Made by a program: the position numbers and the translations under genes
DNA from: CAWARU01 sp963805795
Lineage (GTDB): Bacteria; Pseudomonadota; Gammaproteobacteria; UBA6186; Azoamicaceae
Direction of reading: 5' to 3'
Length of the DNA stretch: 64,000 nt
Assembly: GCA_963805795.1 (NCBI GenBank)
Contig: CAWDVG010000001.1
Coordinates: 992,001 to 1,056,000, forward strand
The notes under the pieces: generated by a model
What the model was told of the DNA's origin: nothing
The model's database searches: none
Seen by the model: only the letters and a program-made list of their open reading frames with translations
In this document: positions 9,694 through 18,939 of the stretch, one piece after another
How positions within the stretch are numbered: the stretch's first letter is position 1
How the letters are laid out: each line of letters opens with the position of its first letter

Positions 9694-10656
9694 ATGTACT
9701 CAGAAGAAACCATATCACACGCGGAAGAAAAACTTATCCTTGAAAGCACCATTCAAAAACAAACACCTGATTACGATGGCGCATGGAAAGATATTTTGGA
9801 GGCTTATCTCCAAGAGTTCATGATCTTATGCTGGCCTGAAAAATATCAGGAAATTGACTGGGCAAAAGGCTATAAAATGATAGAAAAAGAATTCACCGGC
9901 TTTATCCCTAAAAATTCTAAACAACATTTAGATAAACTGGTAGAACTTTATCTGAAAAATGGTAAATCGACACTCATTTTACTTCATCTTGAAATCGAGC
10001 GAAGCAATAAAAATATCTTCTTGAAACGAATCTTTGATTACAGGCTTCTCTTAGAATTCTATTTCCCAAATCAAACCATAGCAACGCTTGCCATCTTGAT
10101 TGACGATAGTAAAAGCTGGCGACCTACTAAATTCCGTCAAGAATTTTGGAATTCCTATGTAGAAGTCGGGTTCCCTTATATTAAAATTTTGGATTTCCAA
10201 TCTAGAATTGAAAAACTCGAGGCCTCTGATAACCCTTTTGCCAGTATCCTTTTAGCACAATTGGCTGTATCACAAAAAAAGAACAACAAAAATAAGTTGG
10301 TAGACAAAATAAATATCATAAAACGCTTATATGAAAAAAACTTTTCGAAGGATGATATTATTAAAATTTTCTATTTTTTAGAAAGGACTATGGTATTACC
10401 ACACGAGTTTGAATTACACTATACCAAAGAAGTTAATAGAATTGAGAAGGAGAGAAAAATGCGTTACATTAGTTCCGTTGAGCGTAAGGGCTATCAGCAA
10501 GGTGAATGTGCAATTTTGCTTGATCTAGTACAACATAAGTTCACAACCATTTCAGATTCTTATCGTCAACAAATTGAACAGGCCGATCCTGTAACATTAC
10601 GAAAATGGGGAATTCGATTATTGGATTGCCAATCTTTAGAAGAGGTTTTTAAGTGA
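9694..10656 (+). CDS. Rpn-family recombination-promoting nuclease-like protein (DUF4351 C-terminus)
   Basis: 320 residues. The middle (LDKLVELYLKNGKSTLILLH followed by LEIE) contains a PD-(D/E)xK-type nuclease core as in Rpn/YhgA-like transposase-derived proteins. The last 60 residues (GECAILLDLVQHKF, then ISDSYRQQIEQADPVTLRKW) match DUF4351, commonly fused to this fold. Rpn proteins are often multicopy and mobile-DNA linked; no flanking inverted repeats or other transposase gene are seen here. The frame is intact. Exact in vivo role unknown. Confidence 0.7.
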   Translation: MYSEETISHAEEKLILESTIQKQTPDYDGAWKDILEAYLQEFMILCWPEKYQEIDWAKGYKMIEKEFTGFIPKNSKQHLDKLVELYLKNGKSTLILLHLEIERSNKNIFLKRIFDYRLLLEFYFPNQTIATLAILIDDSKSWRPTKFRQEFWNSYVEVGFPYIKILDFQSRIEKLEASDNPFASILLAQLAVSQKKNNKNKLVDKINIIKRLYEKNFSKDDIIKIFYFLERTMVLPHEFELHYTKEVNRIEKERKMRYISSVERKGYQQGECAILLDLVQHKFTTISDSYRQQIEQADPVTLRKWGIRLLDCQSLEEVFK

Positions 10657-10789
10657 TGAGATTTTTATTAATATTAGGTAACTCATTTATTGCAATATGA
10701 ACGTACGTGAGGGAGATTAGGCACACCAGCTAATCGACCTACTCTCAATGTGGGATCTAATAAACAGCCCATATTCAAAATCACTAATC

Positions 10790-11494
10790 CTAAGCAGCTT
10801 GCAATTGCCCGCCATGCAGGATCAAAGTGCGATCCAGTTTCGCTGCCAAAGCAACATCATGGGTGACTAATATAATACTGGTTTGCTGTTGTCGATTTAT
10901 TTTACACATCACTTCAAAAACTTGATCGGCATTTTCATCATCTAAATTGCCAGTAGGCTCATCAGCTAAAATACAAACCGGGTTGTTAATCAGGGCTCTT
11001 GCAATGGCAACTCTTTGCCGTTCGCCACCTGACAATTCCCCGGGTTTATGATGTAATCTATCTTTTAAACCCACCTGTTCAAGAATATCTGCTGCCCGGG
11101 CCTTAACCGTTTTAAGATCGACTTCTTTAGCAATTAATAATGGCATCGCTGCATTTTCAAACGCCGTAAATTCTGGAAGTAAATGATGAAATTGATATAC
11201 ATAACCAATAGAACGATTTCGTAAATGACAGCGCTCTGCTTCATTTAAGGCATGAATATTCTGTCCATTTATCAAGACTTCACCGGCTGTTGGGGAATCT
11301 AACCCACCTAGCATTTGCAATAATGTGGTTTTACCTGAACCTGAACGCCCCATAATAGCTATTTGTTCTCCCCTTTTCACATTTAAGGAAACACCGGTGA
11401 GAATCTTCAACCGCACATGAGCATCGATATATTCTTTTTGCAGATCTCTACATTCTAAAACCATCTGATCCATTTTATTATTCAAATTATTCAT
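10790..11494 (-). CDS. lolD: Lipoprotein-releasing ABC transporter ATPase LolD
   Basis: LolD powers extraction of lipoproteins from the inner membrane for transfer to LolA. Walker A GRSGSGKTT, Q-loop, signature LSGGERQRVAIARALI and Walker B CILADEPTGNLD are all present, and YQFHHLLPEFTAFENAAMPL is the LolD-specific stretch. I chose ATG 11494 (234 residues), whose start overlaps the stop of the upstream permease gene by 8 nt, the usual coupled arrangement. A longer start at 11530 would put 12 extra residues inside lolC. Confidence 0.93.
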   Translation of the reverse strand: MNNLNNKMDQMVLECRDLQKEYIDAHVRLKILTGVSLNVKRGEQIAIMGRSGSGKTTLLQMLGGLDSPTAGEVLINGQNIHALNEAERCHLRNRSIGYVYQFHHLLPEFTAFENAAMPLLIAKEVDLKTVKARAADILEQVGLKDRLHHKPGELSGGERQRVAIARALINNPVCILADEPTGNLDDENADQVFEVMCKINRQQQTSIILVTHDVALAAKLDRTLILHGGQLQAA

Positions 11495-12737
11495 AACGCA
11501 ATGCTTCTGCAGGTTGAATACTGGCAGCACGCCAAGCTGGATATAAAGTGGCCAGAAACGACATCAATAAGGTAATGGCTGTAACCCCAATTACATCCGT
11601 CATATGCACTTCTGAAGGCAAGAAATTGACCAGATATACGTCTTTTGAGACCAATTCAATATTAAAGAAACGTTGTAGGCTATCAGTCCAGCCGGTAACG
11701 TGATAAGCCATATATAAGCCCAAAACAACGCCAGATAATGTCCCCATCACACCCACCATACTACCCTGCGCCATAAAAATACCCATAATACTTCGACGGG
11801 TAGCACCTAAGGCGCGCAATATCGCAATATCCGATCGTTTATCTGTAACCATCATCACAAGGCTTGAAACTAAATTAAATGCAGCCACCGCAATGATCAA
11901 TAATAAAATAAATAACATAACCGTTTTTTGAATTTGTAGGGCTTTAAAAAAGCTGCCAAAATCTTGTGTCCAATTGCTTATCCAAAATTCGTGATTCAAG
12001 GCTTCATAAAAGGCACTAGAAATTTCTGGGGCCTCTAATTCATCTTTGAGTTTTAACTGCACACCCGAAACGCCACCATTCATATGCAATAATTTATCGG
12101 CATCCTCTAAATGAATAAAGGCTTGCGAACCGTCGTATAAATCCCCAATTTCAAAAATGCCAGCCACTGTAAAACGGCGAATTCTAGGCATCATGCCTGC
12201 AGGGCTCACGGAAGCTTCAGAAAGAATAACGGATACTTTGTCCCCAAGATTCAAGCCCATATTATTGGCTAGAGTTCTGCCAATCACCATATTGTAATCA
12301 TGCGCTTTGAGAGCATGAATGTTGCCTTCTTTCATACGGCTTTCGAGTGGATAAACTTCATTGATTTCTGTGGGTTCAATGCCCTTGATTAACACGCCCT
12401 GCACTTTTCCGGTAGAGCCATTTGAAAGCATACCTTGCCCTAAAGTAAAGGGAGCTGCCCCAATCACACGAGGATTTGAGATAAGAGTCTTTTTAAGAGA
12501 TTGCCAATCGAGTAAGGGACCTGAAAATTTCCCAACCGTAATATGGGGAGTGCCCATAAGCATTTGAGCCCGAATTTCGTGATTAAAGCCATTCATCACA
12601 GACAATACCGTAATTAAAACGCTGACCCCAAGGGCCACGCCAATAACAGAAGTAAGTGAAATAAATGAGATAAAGTGATTTTTGCGCTTAGCGCGCATAT
12701 AGCGGTAACCAACAAACGCATAGAAAGGATTAAACAT
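11487..12737 (-). CDS. lolC: Lipoprotein-releasing system permease LolC/LolE family
   Basis: 416 residues, the usual length. The N-terminal FVGYRYMRAKRKNHFISFIS precedes the first membrane helix. A large periplasmic domain (about 45-270) follows, then three C-terminal helices with the FtsX/MacB-type motif KRSDIAILRALGAT. The gene overlaps lolD by 8 nt. Only one permease gene is present here, so either a LolE partner lies elsewhere or the protein acts as a LolF-type homodimer; the sequence alone does not decide. Confidence 0.9.
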   Translation of the reverse strand: MFNPFYAFVGYRYMRAKRKNHFISFISLTSVIGVALGVSVLITVLSVMNGFNHEIRAQMLMGTPHITVGKFSGPLLDWQSLKKTLISNPRVIGAAPFTLGQGMLSNGSTGKVQGVLIKGIEPTEINEVYPLESRMKEGNIHALKAHDYNMVIGRTLANNMGLNLGDKVSVILSEASVSPAGMMPRIRRFTVAGIFEIGDLYDGSQAFIHLEDADKLLHMNGGVSGVQLKLKDELEAPEISSAFYEALNHEFWISNWTQDFGSFFKALQIQKTVMLFILLLIIAVAAFNLVSSLVMMVTDKRSDIAILRALGATRRSIMGIFMAQGSMVGVMGTLSGVVLGLYMAYHVTGWTDSLQRFFNIELVSKDVYLVNFLPSEVHMTDVIGVTAITLLMSFLATLYPAWRAASIQPAEALRYE

Positions 12738-12763
12738 AAAGCAGATTGTAACTCAAGAGGGTA

Positions 12764-12796
12764 GTAAACGGGAAGGACAATGTGCCCTTCCCTTAC
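12764..12796 (-). terminator. Stem-loop after the OTU-like gene
   Basis: GTAA-AC-GGGAAGG (12764-12776) pairs with CCTTCCC-TTAC (12786-12796): a 7-bp G/C-rich stem plus 4 bp across a small bulge. It lies 22 nt beyond the stop of the 705-residue gene. No long T-run follows, so termination is only suggested. Confidence 0.4.
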
Positions 12797-12817
12797 TAAT
12801 TCTTGCCTTGGCGAAAT

Positions 12818-14935
12818 CTATTGGCAATTCAGAGTATCTGCTCGCTTAGTACCACTACTCATTGATGAATCATTATCGCTATCATCATCCAAAGCTTCTA
12901 TCATAGCTCGACCATTATCAAACAATACTGAATTTGCTTTGGCCTTTGCTTTACGTGCAGGGGTAAATGGTGCCGGTGCCCCTATTGGATCACGACGTTT
13001 CACTTTAGGATTGCCAGCTGCAAAGCCCTTAACATCAGCTACCTCGCGATCCATTTTGCCCTTATCAAGATCCCCGTCTGCTGCTGCATCAGTAAATCTG
13101 GCTTTTGCCCTAGCAAGAGCCTCTGCCAAATCTGTTTGAGTTTTCAAGGCCGAATCCACTTGTGCATTAAGCTCATTTTTCTTTGCATGACACTTTTCAA
13201 ATAATTCTTTCTCATTTTCATGTCTATGGGCATAGACCTTTTCCTGCCATTGCTGCAATAAATGTCGATGTAAAACAGGATTCACATGACGCAAGTGTTG
13301 TAATTTTTGCTTAAATTTGCAAAATTCAAGTTCATCACGAAAACCTTCTTCATCTAAGGCACGACGTAATTCATCCATTACCCTAGTTTTTGGAATAGAA
13401 CTATTTAGCCAGAGGCTATTTAAACGACCTTTGATAGCATCCGGTAAGAATTTAACATATTCAGCAAATAAAGGGCCATCGGGATGATTTCCAAGGTCCG
13501 ATGCTTGAAGATCAGCAGCAGGATTGGACTTTCGATTGGCTTTGGCTTGCATTTTATGAATAGCAGGTACCATCCCCACAAAGGCTTGGCCTATCTTCAT
13601 GATAAAGGAATGTAGACCAAAAAACGCAGATATTAAAGTACCTAATAAGCCTTTTTGATTTCCTGGCATAAGCTTTGACACAACATCCTCGTCATTCGCC
13701 ATGTTGTTTTTAGAATTCTCTTTAGGTTTAAAGGGTTCCATGAAAGCATCAAAGATTTCCTTACCGTCATCCGTAAATGCGCCGCCCTTCAACAAATCTG
13801 CAAAACCACTGAATGGGTTAGCAGAGGCATCGCCATTTACATGATCATTTTTATTGTTAGCTGCATTAGCATTTTGAGGGATAGGATTTGCATCCGCGTG
13901 ATGAGGAGCAGCCCCTCTTGCAGCTAATTGTTCTGTTTCATATTGTCGCAATTCGTTAGAAAGCGAAAACTCTTTTACTCGTCGAGCTTTTAAAGCATAA
14001 TGGATTCGATTGCGAACCGCTTCTGCATCTGGAGAACCAGCAGGATTCGGCACCCCAGCAGGGCAACCATATTGATATAAATTAGGATTAACCAAAGGAT
14101 AATAATCATCATGTTCTTTTTTGAGTTTTGGATTTGCATCTTCATATTCAAAATGTCCACCACCCCAATACCATAATTTTAATGTCGGGAAACGATCCCT
14201 TGGTCTTAATCTATATTGAACTTTAAAAGGTTCAGAAGATGGATCATGTTCAACTTCATCCCAATCAGAAGTTCTAGCATAATATTGCTGCAATTCTGCA
14301 ACTATTTTATTTCGGGCCATATTCCTAACAAATACATTATTCATTAATTGCGGGGGTGCTAAGGCCAGCAACTTATCCGCCAACGCCACAAAATTGGGAT
14401 TGGGTTCTTTTAACTCATTAATTCCTGCTTGAATGATCGTTCTTTCAATTTCACTTAGATCTTTTCCTTGACGATATTGTTTGCTCAATGCATTGCCACG
14501 CGCAAATACTAATTTTTTAAAGTGTTCCATCGAATACATTTCAAGACGAATACCAAAAAAGTTGGCAAGTGGCATGATATCTCTTGTCTCTAAATCCACA
14601 CCAGGATTTACAATAGTTGTTCTTAAAGGATCACCTGCAAATGCTTCATTGTAAGGTGCTAATACTTCAGGCAAACGCAGCATTTTTCTTAATACCGGTG
14701 CCAATATAATTTCACGATGATAAGGATTATTAATACCTGAAACAGTCTGAGTAAATTCAGATAAATTTAAATCGGAATTATAATATTCATTAAATGCGAC
14801 TCTAAATGTCTCTAGAGCATCTCTTGGCACTTGATTATTCGCTATACATGGTATCAATTTATGCACAAGGGAATTAAGCGCACAGTTATGCTGAAAAGCA
14901 CCCGTTTTTGCAATCAGTTGTCTATTTATAGTCAT
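12818..14935 (-). CDS. Putative effector with OTU/papain-like cysteine protease domain (paralogue A)
   Basis: 705 residues. The N-terminal ~270 residues have the layout of an OTU-type deubiquitinase: a candidate nucleophile in AFQHNCALNSLVHKL (Cys18), a middle helical part ending in LANFFGIRLEMY (about 123-134), and a C-terminal strand-His segment FPTLKLWYWGGGHFEYEDA with candidate His261. An Ala/Asn-rich linker (about 340-375) leads to a hydrophobic stretch (about 429-458, GLLGTLISAFFG...) that could insert in or bind a membrane, then a charged helical tail. The ATG is preceded by AGGGGG. The next gene upstream is a diverged tandem paralogue. OTU assignment is inference from motif spacing; no alignment was run. 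Confidence 0.55.
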   Translation of the reverse strand: MTINRQLIAKTGAFQHNCALNSLVHKLIPCIANNQVPRDALETFRVAFNEYYNSDLNLSEFTQTVSGINNPYHREIILAPVLRKMLRLPEVLAPYNEAFAGDPLRTTIVNPGVDLETRDIMPLANFFGIRLEMYSMEHFKKLVFARGNALSKQYRQGKDLSEIERTIIQAGINELKEPNPNFVALADKLLALAPPQLMNNVFVRNMARNKIVAELQQYYARTSDWDEVEHDPSSEPFKVQYRLRPRDRFPTLKLWYWGGGHFEYEDANPKLKKEHDDYYPLVNPNLYQYGCPAGVPNPAGSPDAEAVRNRIHYALKARRVKEFSLSNELRQYETEQLAARGAAPHHADANPIPQNANAANNKNDHVNGDASANPFSGFADLLKGGAFTDDGKEIFDAFMEPFKPKENSKNNMANDEDVVSKLMPGNQKGLLGTLISAFFGLHSFIMKIGQAFVGMVPAIHKMQAKANRKSNPAADLQASDLGNHPDGPLFAEYVKFLPDAIKGRLNSLWLNSSIPKTRVMDELRRALDEEGFRDELEFCKFKQKLQHLRHVNPVLHRHLLQQWQEKVYAHRHENEKELFEKCHAKKNELNAQVDSALKTQTDLAEALARAKARFTDAAADGDLDKGKMDREVADVKGFAAGNPKVKRRDPIGAPAPFTPARKAKAKANSVLFDNGRAMIEALDDDSDNDSSMSSGTKRADTLNCQ

Positions 14936-14970
14936 TTGTCTGCCCCCTGTATCCTATCATTGATGACTTA

Positions 14971-17655
14971 TTAAACTGCATTTCTTCTGCTAGATGATGC
15001 TAAACTGGTTCCACTATTGATATCATCTCTTAGGCCATCAGCAGGTCTATTATGTGGCCCACGACCAGCTAAAGCATTTGCAACCACACCACCCGATGCA
15101 CTAGCCGCCAAGCTTGCTGCGGCTGCGCTGGTTATTCTTTTCTCAGGAAAATCGCGATTTAATGTAGCCATACGTTTCGCAAGTGGATATTCAGCCGCAG
15201 CTTTTGCTTGCTTTTCACTAATTCTTTTTAGCATGTCTTTGAGAGGAAGCATGGATCTTACTGGCGTTACAGAGGCAGCACCCGCAGAACCAACAGCGGA
15301 ATCTACCTGTACTTTCCGCTTATCTGCATCAATGTTATCTCGTTTGATTTTTTCTAGATCATGCTTAAGTACTATTGCAAAGTCTCTACGTATCTTTCCT
15401 TCGGCCCCTCTAAGCATTTGCTCTGCGGCAGCTTTTTCATTTTTAGTCTTCTCATGCATTGCATTATAGCGGTCTGCCACATCCTTTTCGATCTTACCCG
15501 CTTTCTGCAGCTCTTCGAACTGAGCTTCAAGCTGTTCCAGCCCTGTTTTTTTCTGAGCATATTCAGATTGTAACTTCTTAACTTCTGGGTCGTCCTTAAT
15601 ACGTGTATCCATATCTAGCTCTGTCTTTGCAATTGCATTCAACATGGCTTGACGAACTTCATAGCACTGTTTTGGAAATCGATGATCAATTTCCGAAGCC
15701 TCACGTAAATCCACGCAATGAATTTCTTCAAGTATTTTTCCATATAATGCCTGTGCTTCGCGCATTCCAGGATGAGCAAGCAAACCTTTATCTTTAATGG
15801 CATATTCAAGACCTCTTAATGATTCGTCCATTTCAAAATAAAGGCCTTCTTCAGCCATAAAACCATGCAAGCGATTTAGGGCTAGATGATGCCATCCTCC
15901 ACGCCAAAGTCTTGATAAATAAGATTTCTCATTACTCCATTTAGCTTTGGGCGCAGCAGCGCCTGCACTAGGGGCTCTCCTTGCTTCAGATTTAACCTTA
16001 ACGTCATCTAACTTTCGCAAACACAATTTAAAATTGAGGGTTTGTAAGTCTTCACTCAAGTCGACATCTGCAGCACTTGCTAATTTATCCTTTAATGATT
16101 CTATAACCTGATCTCGTTCTGCAGCTGTCTTTGCTGCTCTCCAATCCTCCACCAATTTGTTTCTTACCGCTTCATCGGTTAATTTTTTTCTGTAATCGTC
16201 AAAGAGATCTGCCTTTTCCTTTTGGAGTTCTTCGCTATCTAAATCACGATGTGGATTCGCATTTTTCGATTTATCTTCTGAAAACCCCATTATCACTTCA
16301 ATAATTTTCGTTAAAAATGCACCAAAAACACCCACAAGAACGGTTAAACTTTGCGCAAAGGAAGGTCTTTGAGCCTGTATGTCTTCACCGGGTTGTAGTA
16401 TTTTTGGGCTATCGTAATATGTTCCAAAGATATTACCGTTGTTTCTATAATCTTTGGGAGTTCTGTCAGCAACTGCAGCAGGCTCTTCGACGATATCGCC
16501 CCTATCTTTTCTATTTACTGCAGCGGGTGCTGCGGCAGCAGCAGCAAAAGCTGCTGCTTTACCTGCTGTTGTTAATTCAGCAACATCTTTTTCATCTTTA
16601 CAGTCCCTATAGTCATCGTCTTGGTCTGCAGCTAAACTACTAACGGAGCCTCGATATGCAATGCTACTATCCAGAGAATCTTTGGAACTTTTGGAATCTG
16701 GAGCTGGAGATAGAGCAGCACTGGCAGCGGCAGCTGGAACTGGAGCAGCACTGGCAGCGGCAGCTGGAGTTTTTCCGAATCTTCCTGAACCAGATGGCCC
16801 TCTGGCTTTTATAGCTGCTTTTCTTCCAATAAGGCGCTTATGTCTTTGAATAGGATCCTCGTCATCCACTATATCTATACCTATACCATCAAAACCAAAC
16901 ATAGGGACAGGATCTGCAGCAGCACCTACCCTAATTGGATTTGCGGTTGGAAATTCAAAGCTCACCTGATCTGAATCCGCGAAACCTGAATCCTCGAAGT
17001 ATAATTTTAATGTGGGTCTATTCGGATCTTTTGCTTGGGCATAAGGTAACAGTTCTTTTGCGGGTTCATCTAATGCATGTTTATAAACTGCTTGTAGTCT
17101 GTTTATTTCAGGTTGTAAATCTAACTCTGTAGCTGCTCTTGCTTCTGGGTTTATCTTATTATGTAATCTGGCTTGTCTTGCCCTTTCTCTTTCCCCTTCA
17201 GTCCAATTAACCAAAGCTCGTTTGCGAAAAGTCGCATAAAATTCTAAATTAAATCCAAGTTTGTTCACCACTCTTAAAAATTTTTCATCACCTTTACCAG
17301 AGACATTAAACTCTTTTTTCATTAGATATTCTAAATTGCTGATAACTTCTTCAAGTTCTTTCTCGTTGACATCTGGATTTTCTAGATTTCTATTTATTTT
17401 TCTAAGCAGCTGTTCTTTTTTTGTTGTAACTACTTCAGGACGGTTATCATAAATTGGGGTATTAGCCACCGAAGGGTGATTTTTTTTCTTCAAGCGTTCG
17501 AAATGGGCATGGTCATAGACCTTAAATTGTTCATTGGAGATATTACCTTGCCTTAATTGTTCTAGAAAGAAGTACGCAAGACATTCAACCGATTGCCTAC
17601 CGGGATTATTAGGTTCTGATGTGACTTTTGCTTGTCTGTTAATATCAAAAGGCAT
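14971..17655 (-). CDS. Putative effector, diverged paralogue of the OTU-like protein (paralogue B)
   Basis: 894 residues from ATG 17655, chosen because GGGGAG lies 7 nt upstream; an earlier ATG at 17682 lacks this. It shares the plan of paralogue A: an N-terminal Cys (QSVECLAYFFLEQL), a segment LGFNLEFY matching LANFFGIRLEMY, and PTLKLYFEDSGF where A has PTLKLWYWGGGHFEY. The proposed catalytic His is therefore missing and this domain may be inactive. The middle is an Ala/Pro/Ser-rich linker (about 285-400) with a 30-bp tandem duplication at 16713-16768, then a hydrophobic segment (SLTVLVGVFGAFLTKIIEVI), then long charged helices likely to form coiled coils (about 690-770). Spacing of 35 nt to paralogue A suggests one transcript. 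No signal peptide. Confidence 0.55.
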   Translation of the reverse strand: MPFDINRQAKVTSEPNNPGRQSVECLAYFFLEQLRQGNISNEQFKVYDHAHFERLKKKNHPSVANTPIYDNRPEVVTTKKEQLLRKINRNLENPDVNEKELEEVISNLEYLMKKEFNVSGKGDEKFLRVVNKLGFNLEFYATFRKRALVNWTEGERERARQARLHNKINPEARAATELDLQPEINRLQAVYKHALDEPAKELLPYAQAKDPNRPTLKLYFEDSGFADSDQVSFEFPTANPIRVGAAADPVPMFGFDGIGIDIVDDEDPIQRHKRLIGRKAAIKARGPSGSGRFGKTPAAAASAAPVPAAAASAALSPAPDSKSSKDSLDSSIAYRGSVSSLAADQDDDYRDCKDEKDVAELTTAGKAAAFAAAAAAPAAVNRKDRGDIVEEPAAVADRTPKDYRNNGNIFGTYYDSPKILQPGEDIQAQRPSFAQSLTVLVGVFGAFLTKIIEVIMGFSEDKSKNANPHRDLDSEELQKEKADLFDDYRKKLTDEAVRNKLVEDWRAAKTAAERDQVIESLKDKLASAADVDLSEDLQTLNFKLCLRKLDDVKVKSEARRAPSAGAAAPKAKWSNEKSYLSRLWRGGWHHLALNRLHGFMAEEGLYFEMDESLRGLEYAIKDKGLLAHPGMREAQALYGKILEEIHCVDLREASEIDHRFPKQCYEVRQAMLNAIAKTELDMDTRIKDDPEVKKLQSEYAQKKTGLEQLEAQFEELQKAGKIEKDVADRYNAMHEKTKNEKAAAEQMLRGAEGKIRRDFAIVLKHDLEKIKRDNIDADKRKVQVDSAVGSAGAASVTPVRSMLPLKDMLKRISEKQAKAAAEYPLAKRMATLNRDFPEKRITSAAAASLAASASGGVVANALAGRGPHNRPADGLRDDINSGTSLASSSRRNAV
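16713..16768. repeat. 30-bp tandem repeat coding for an Ala/Pro linker
   Basis: A 26-bp sequence beginning GAGCAGCACTGGCAGCGGCA occurs at 16713 and again 30 bp later at 16743. It encodes the repeated A-Ala-Ser-Ala-Pro stretch of paralogue B. The period is a multiple of three, so the frame is kept. Confidence 0.8.
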
Positions 17656-17874
17656 ATGTCTCTCCCCATGACTTGTGTTCAATGATATCTAAATAATTAT
17701 ATTTTCCCCTTAATGACCCCTATTAGAACATATAAAAATAAAAAAATCAAGCGCTTTAAGCTTTCTAACTTATTATGCGCTACATATGCACCTAAAGCCT
17801 AAGCATTTTAAGCCATTAAAGTTGTACCCAAGCCTAGCCGAAATTGAACTAGACAGTTAAGAGACGTAGAATCC

Positions 17875-18783
17875 ATGCAAATTTTAAAACAAGAACACCT
17901 CGAATCACTTGAACCGACAGGTAATGAACTCGAATTTCTAGATCGGGAAGATAATGCCCCCGATCCCACTGACATCTACCTAAAAGAGATAGGGATATCC
18001 CCGCTATTATCCAAAGAGGAGGAGATACACTATGGTAGACTTGCCTTACAAGGAGATAAAGATGCCCGTAAGCGGATGATCGAGAGCAATCTGCGCTTAG
18101 TGGTTAAAATTGCACGTCGCTATTTGCGCTCGGGTCTTGCTATTTTAGATTTAATTGAAGAAGGTAATATTGGCCTTATGCGGGCAGTCGAAAAATTTGA
18201 TCCCGAACGAGGTTTTCGTTTCTCTACTTATAGCGCCTGGTGGATCCAACAAACCATTGAACGCGCCATTATGAGCCAAACCCGAACAATTCGCTTACCC
18301 ATACATATGGTTAAAAAGCTCAATGGCTGTTTAAGAACCACTCGAACTTTATCTAAAAACCTGGATCATGAACCTACGGTAGAAGAGATAGCCGAAGCCT
18401 GGGGTGAAAGTACGGATGAAGTAGAAAAAATGCTCTGTCTAAATGAACGAACCGTTTCTATAGACATGCCCATTTCCGAAGAAGTCAATAAACCCATCCT
18501 AGATACCCTTGGGCAAGACGAAGATAATCCTGTAGACTGTTTAAATCATCATAAATTACAACAATGTCTGGAAAAATGGCTTAATGGCTTAACCCCAAAG
18601 CAAAAAGCTGTTTTAGAAAAGCGTTTTGGGTTAAATGGTGAAGAACCCTTAACACTGGATCAAACCGGTAACGAAATTGGCTTGACCCGTGAAAGAGTGC
18701 GTCAACTACAAACCGAAGCGCTTAAAGTATTGCGACATGAAATAGAAAAACATGGGAATGATTTAGACACATTATTAAATTAA
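17875..18783 (+). CDS. rpoS: RNA polymerase sigma factor RpoS
   Basis: 302 residues. Region 1.2 is DPTDIYLKEIGISPLLSKEE. Region 2 carries ESNLRLVVKIARRYLRSGL, DLIEEGNIGLMRAVEKFDP and the -10-binding RGFRFSTYSAWWIQQTIERA. Region 3 starts RLPIHMVKKLN, and region 4 is LTRERVRQLQTEALK, a helix-turn-helix. It matches RpoS more closely than RpoD because of the short N-terminus and the total length near 300-330. In Legionella-type bacteria RpoS governs the transition to the transmissive phase; here that is inference. The usual upstream neighbour nlpD is absent; the upstream gene is the OTU-like paralogue on the other strand. Confidence 0.93.
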   Translation: MQILKQEHLESLEPTGNELEFLDREDNAPDPTDIYLKEIGISPLLSKEEEIHYGRLALQGDKDARKRMIESNLRLVVKIARRYLRSGLAILDLIEEGNIGLMRAVEKFDPERGFRFSTYSAWWIQQTIERAIMSQTRTIRLPIHMVKKLNGCLRTTRTLSKNLDHEPTVEEIAEAWGESTDEVEKMLCLNERTVSIDMPISEEVNKPILDTLGQDEDNPVDCLNHHKLQQCLEKWLNGLTPKQKAVLEKRFGLNGEEPLTLDQTGNEIGLTRERVRQLQTEALKVLRHEIEKHGNDLDTLLN

Positions 18784-18835
18784 TTAATATTAGTTATTAA
18801 CCCATAACATTCAATATTCTGCTCAAAAAAACTGC

Positions 18836-18863
18836 TTGACAAATTTTTTCATCCCTGTACGAT
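18836..18863 (+). promoter_or_regulatory. Sigma-70-type promoter of the outer-membrane protein gene
   Basis: A perfect -35 TTGACA (18836-18841), 16-bp spacer and -10 TACGAT (18858-18863) lie about 75 nt before the ATG at 18940, which has AAGGA upstream. Confidence 0.55.
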
Positions 18864-18939
18864 AAGCCTTGCATTTTTAACGAGAAATTATTTTGGTAGT
18901 AGACTAAAAACGTACCAGGCATGGAGACAAGGACTTTAG

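Noticed and set aside
10657..10789. Possible gene remnant between the Rpn-like gene and lolD (LDPTLRVGRLAGVPNL on the minus strand)
   Set aside because: The stretch is short, has no start and matches nothing I recognise; it is left as plain intergenic sequence.
15017..15469. Plus-strand open frames opposite the large Ala-rich effector genes (also 39259-39564 and 31699-31908)
   Set aside because: They mirror GC-richer codons of the real genes, lack ribosome sites and have improbable Ala/Gly/Ser-rich or hydrophobic products.
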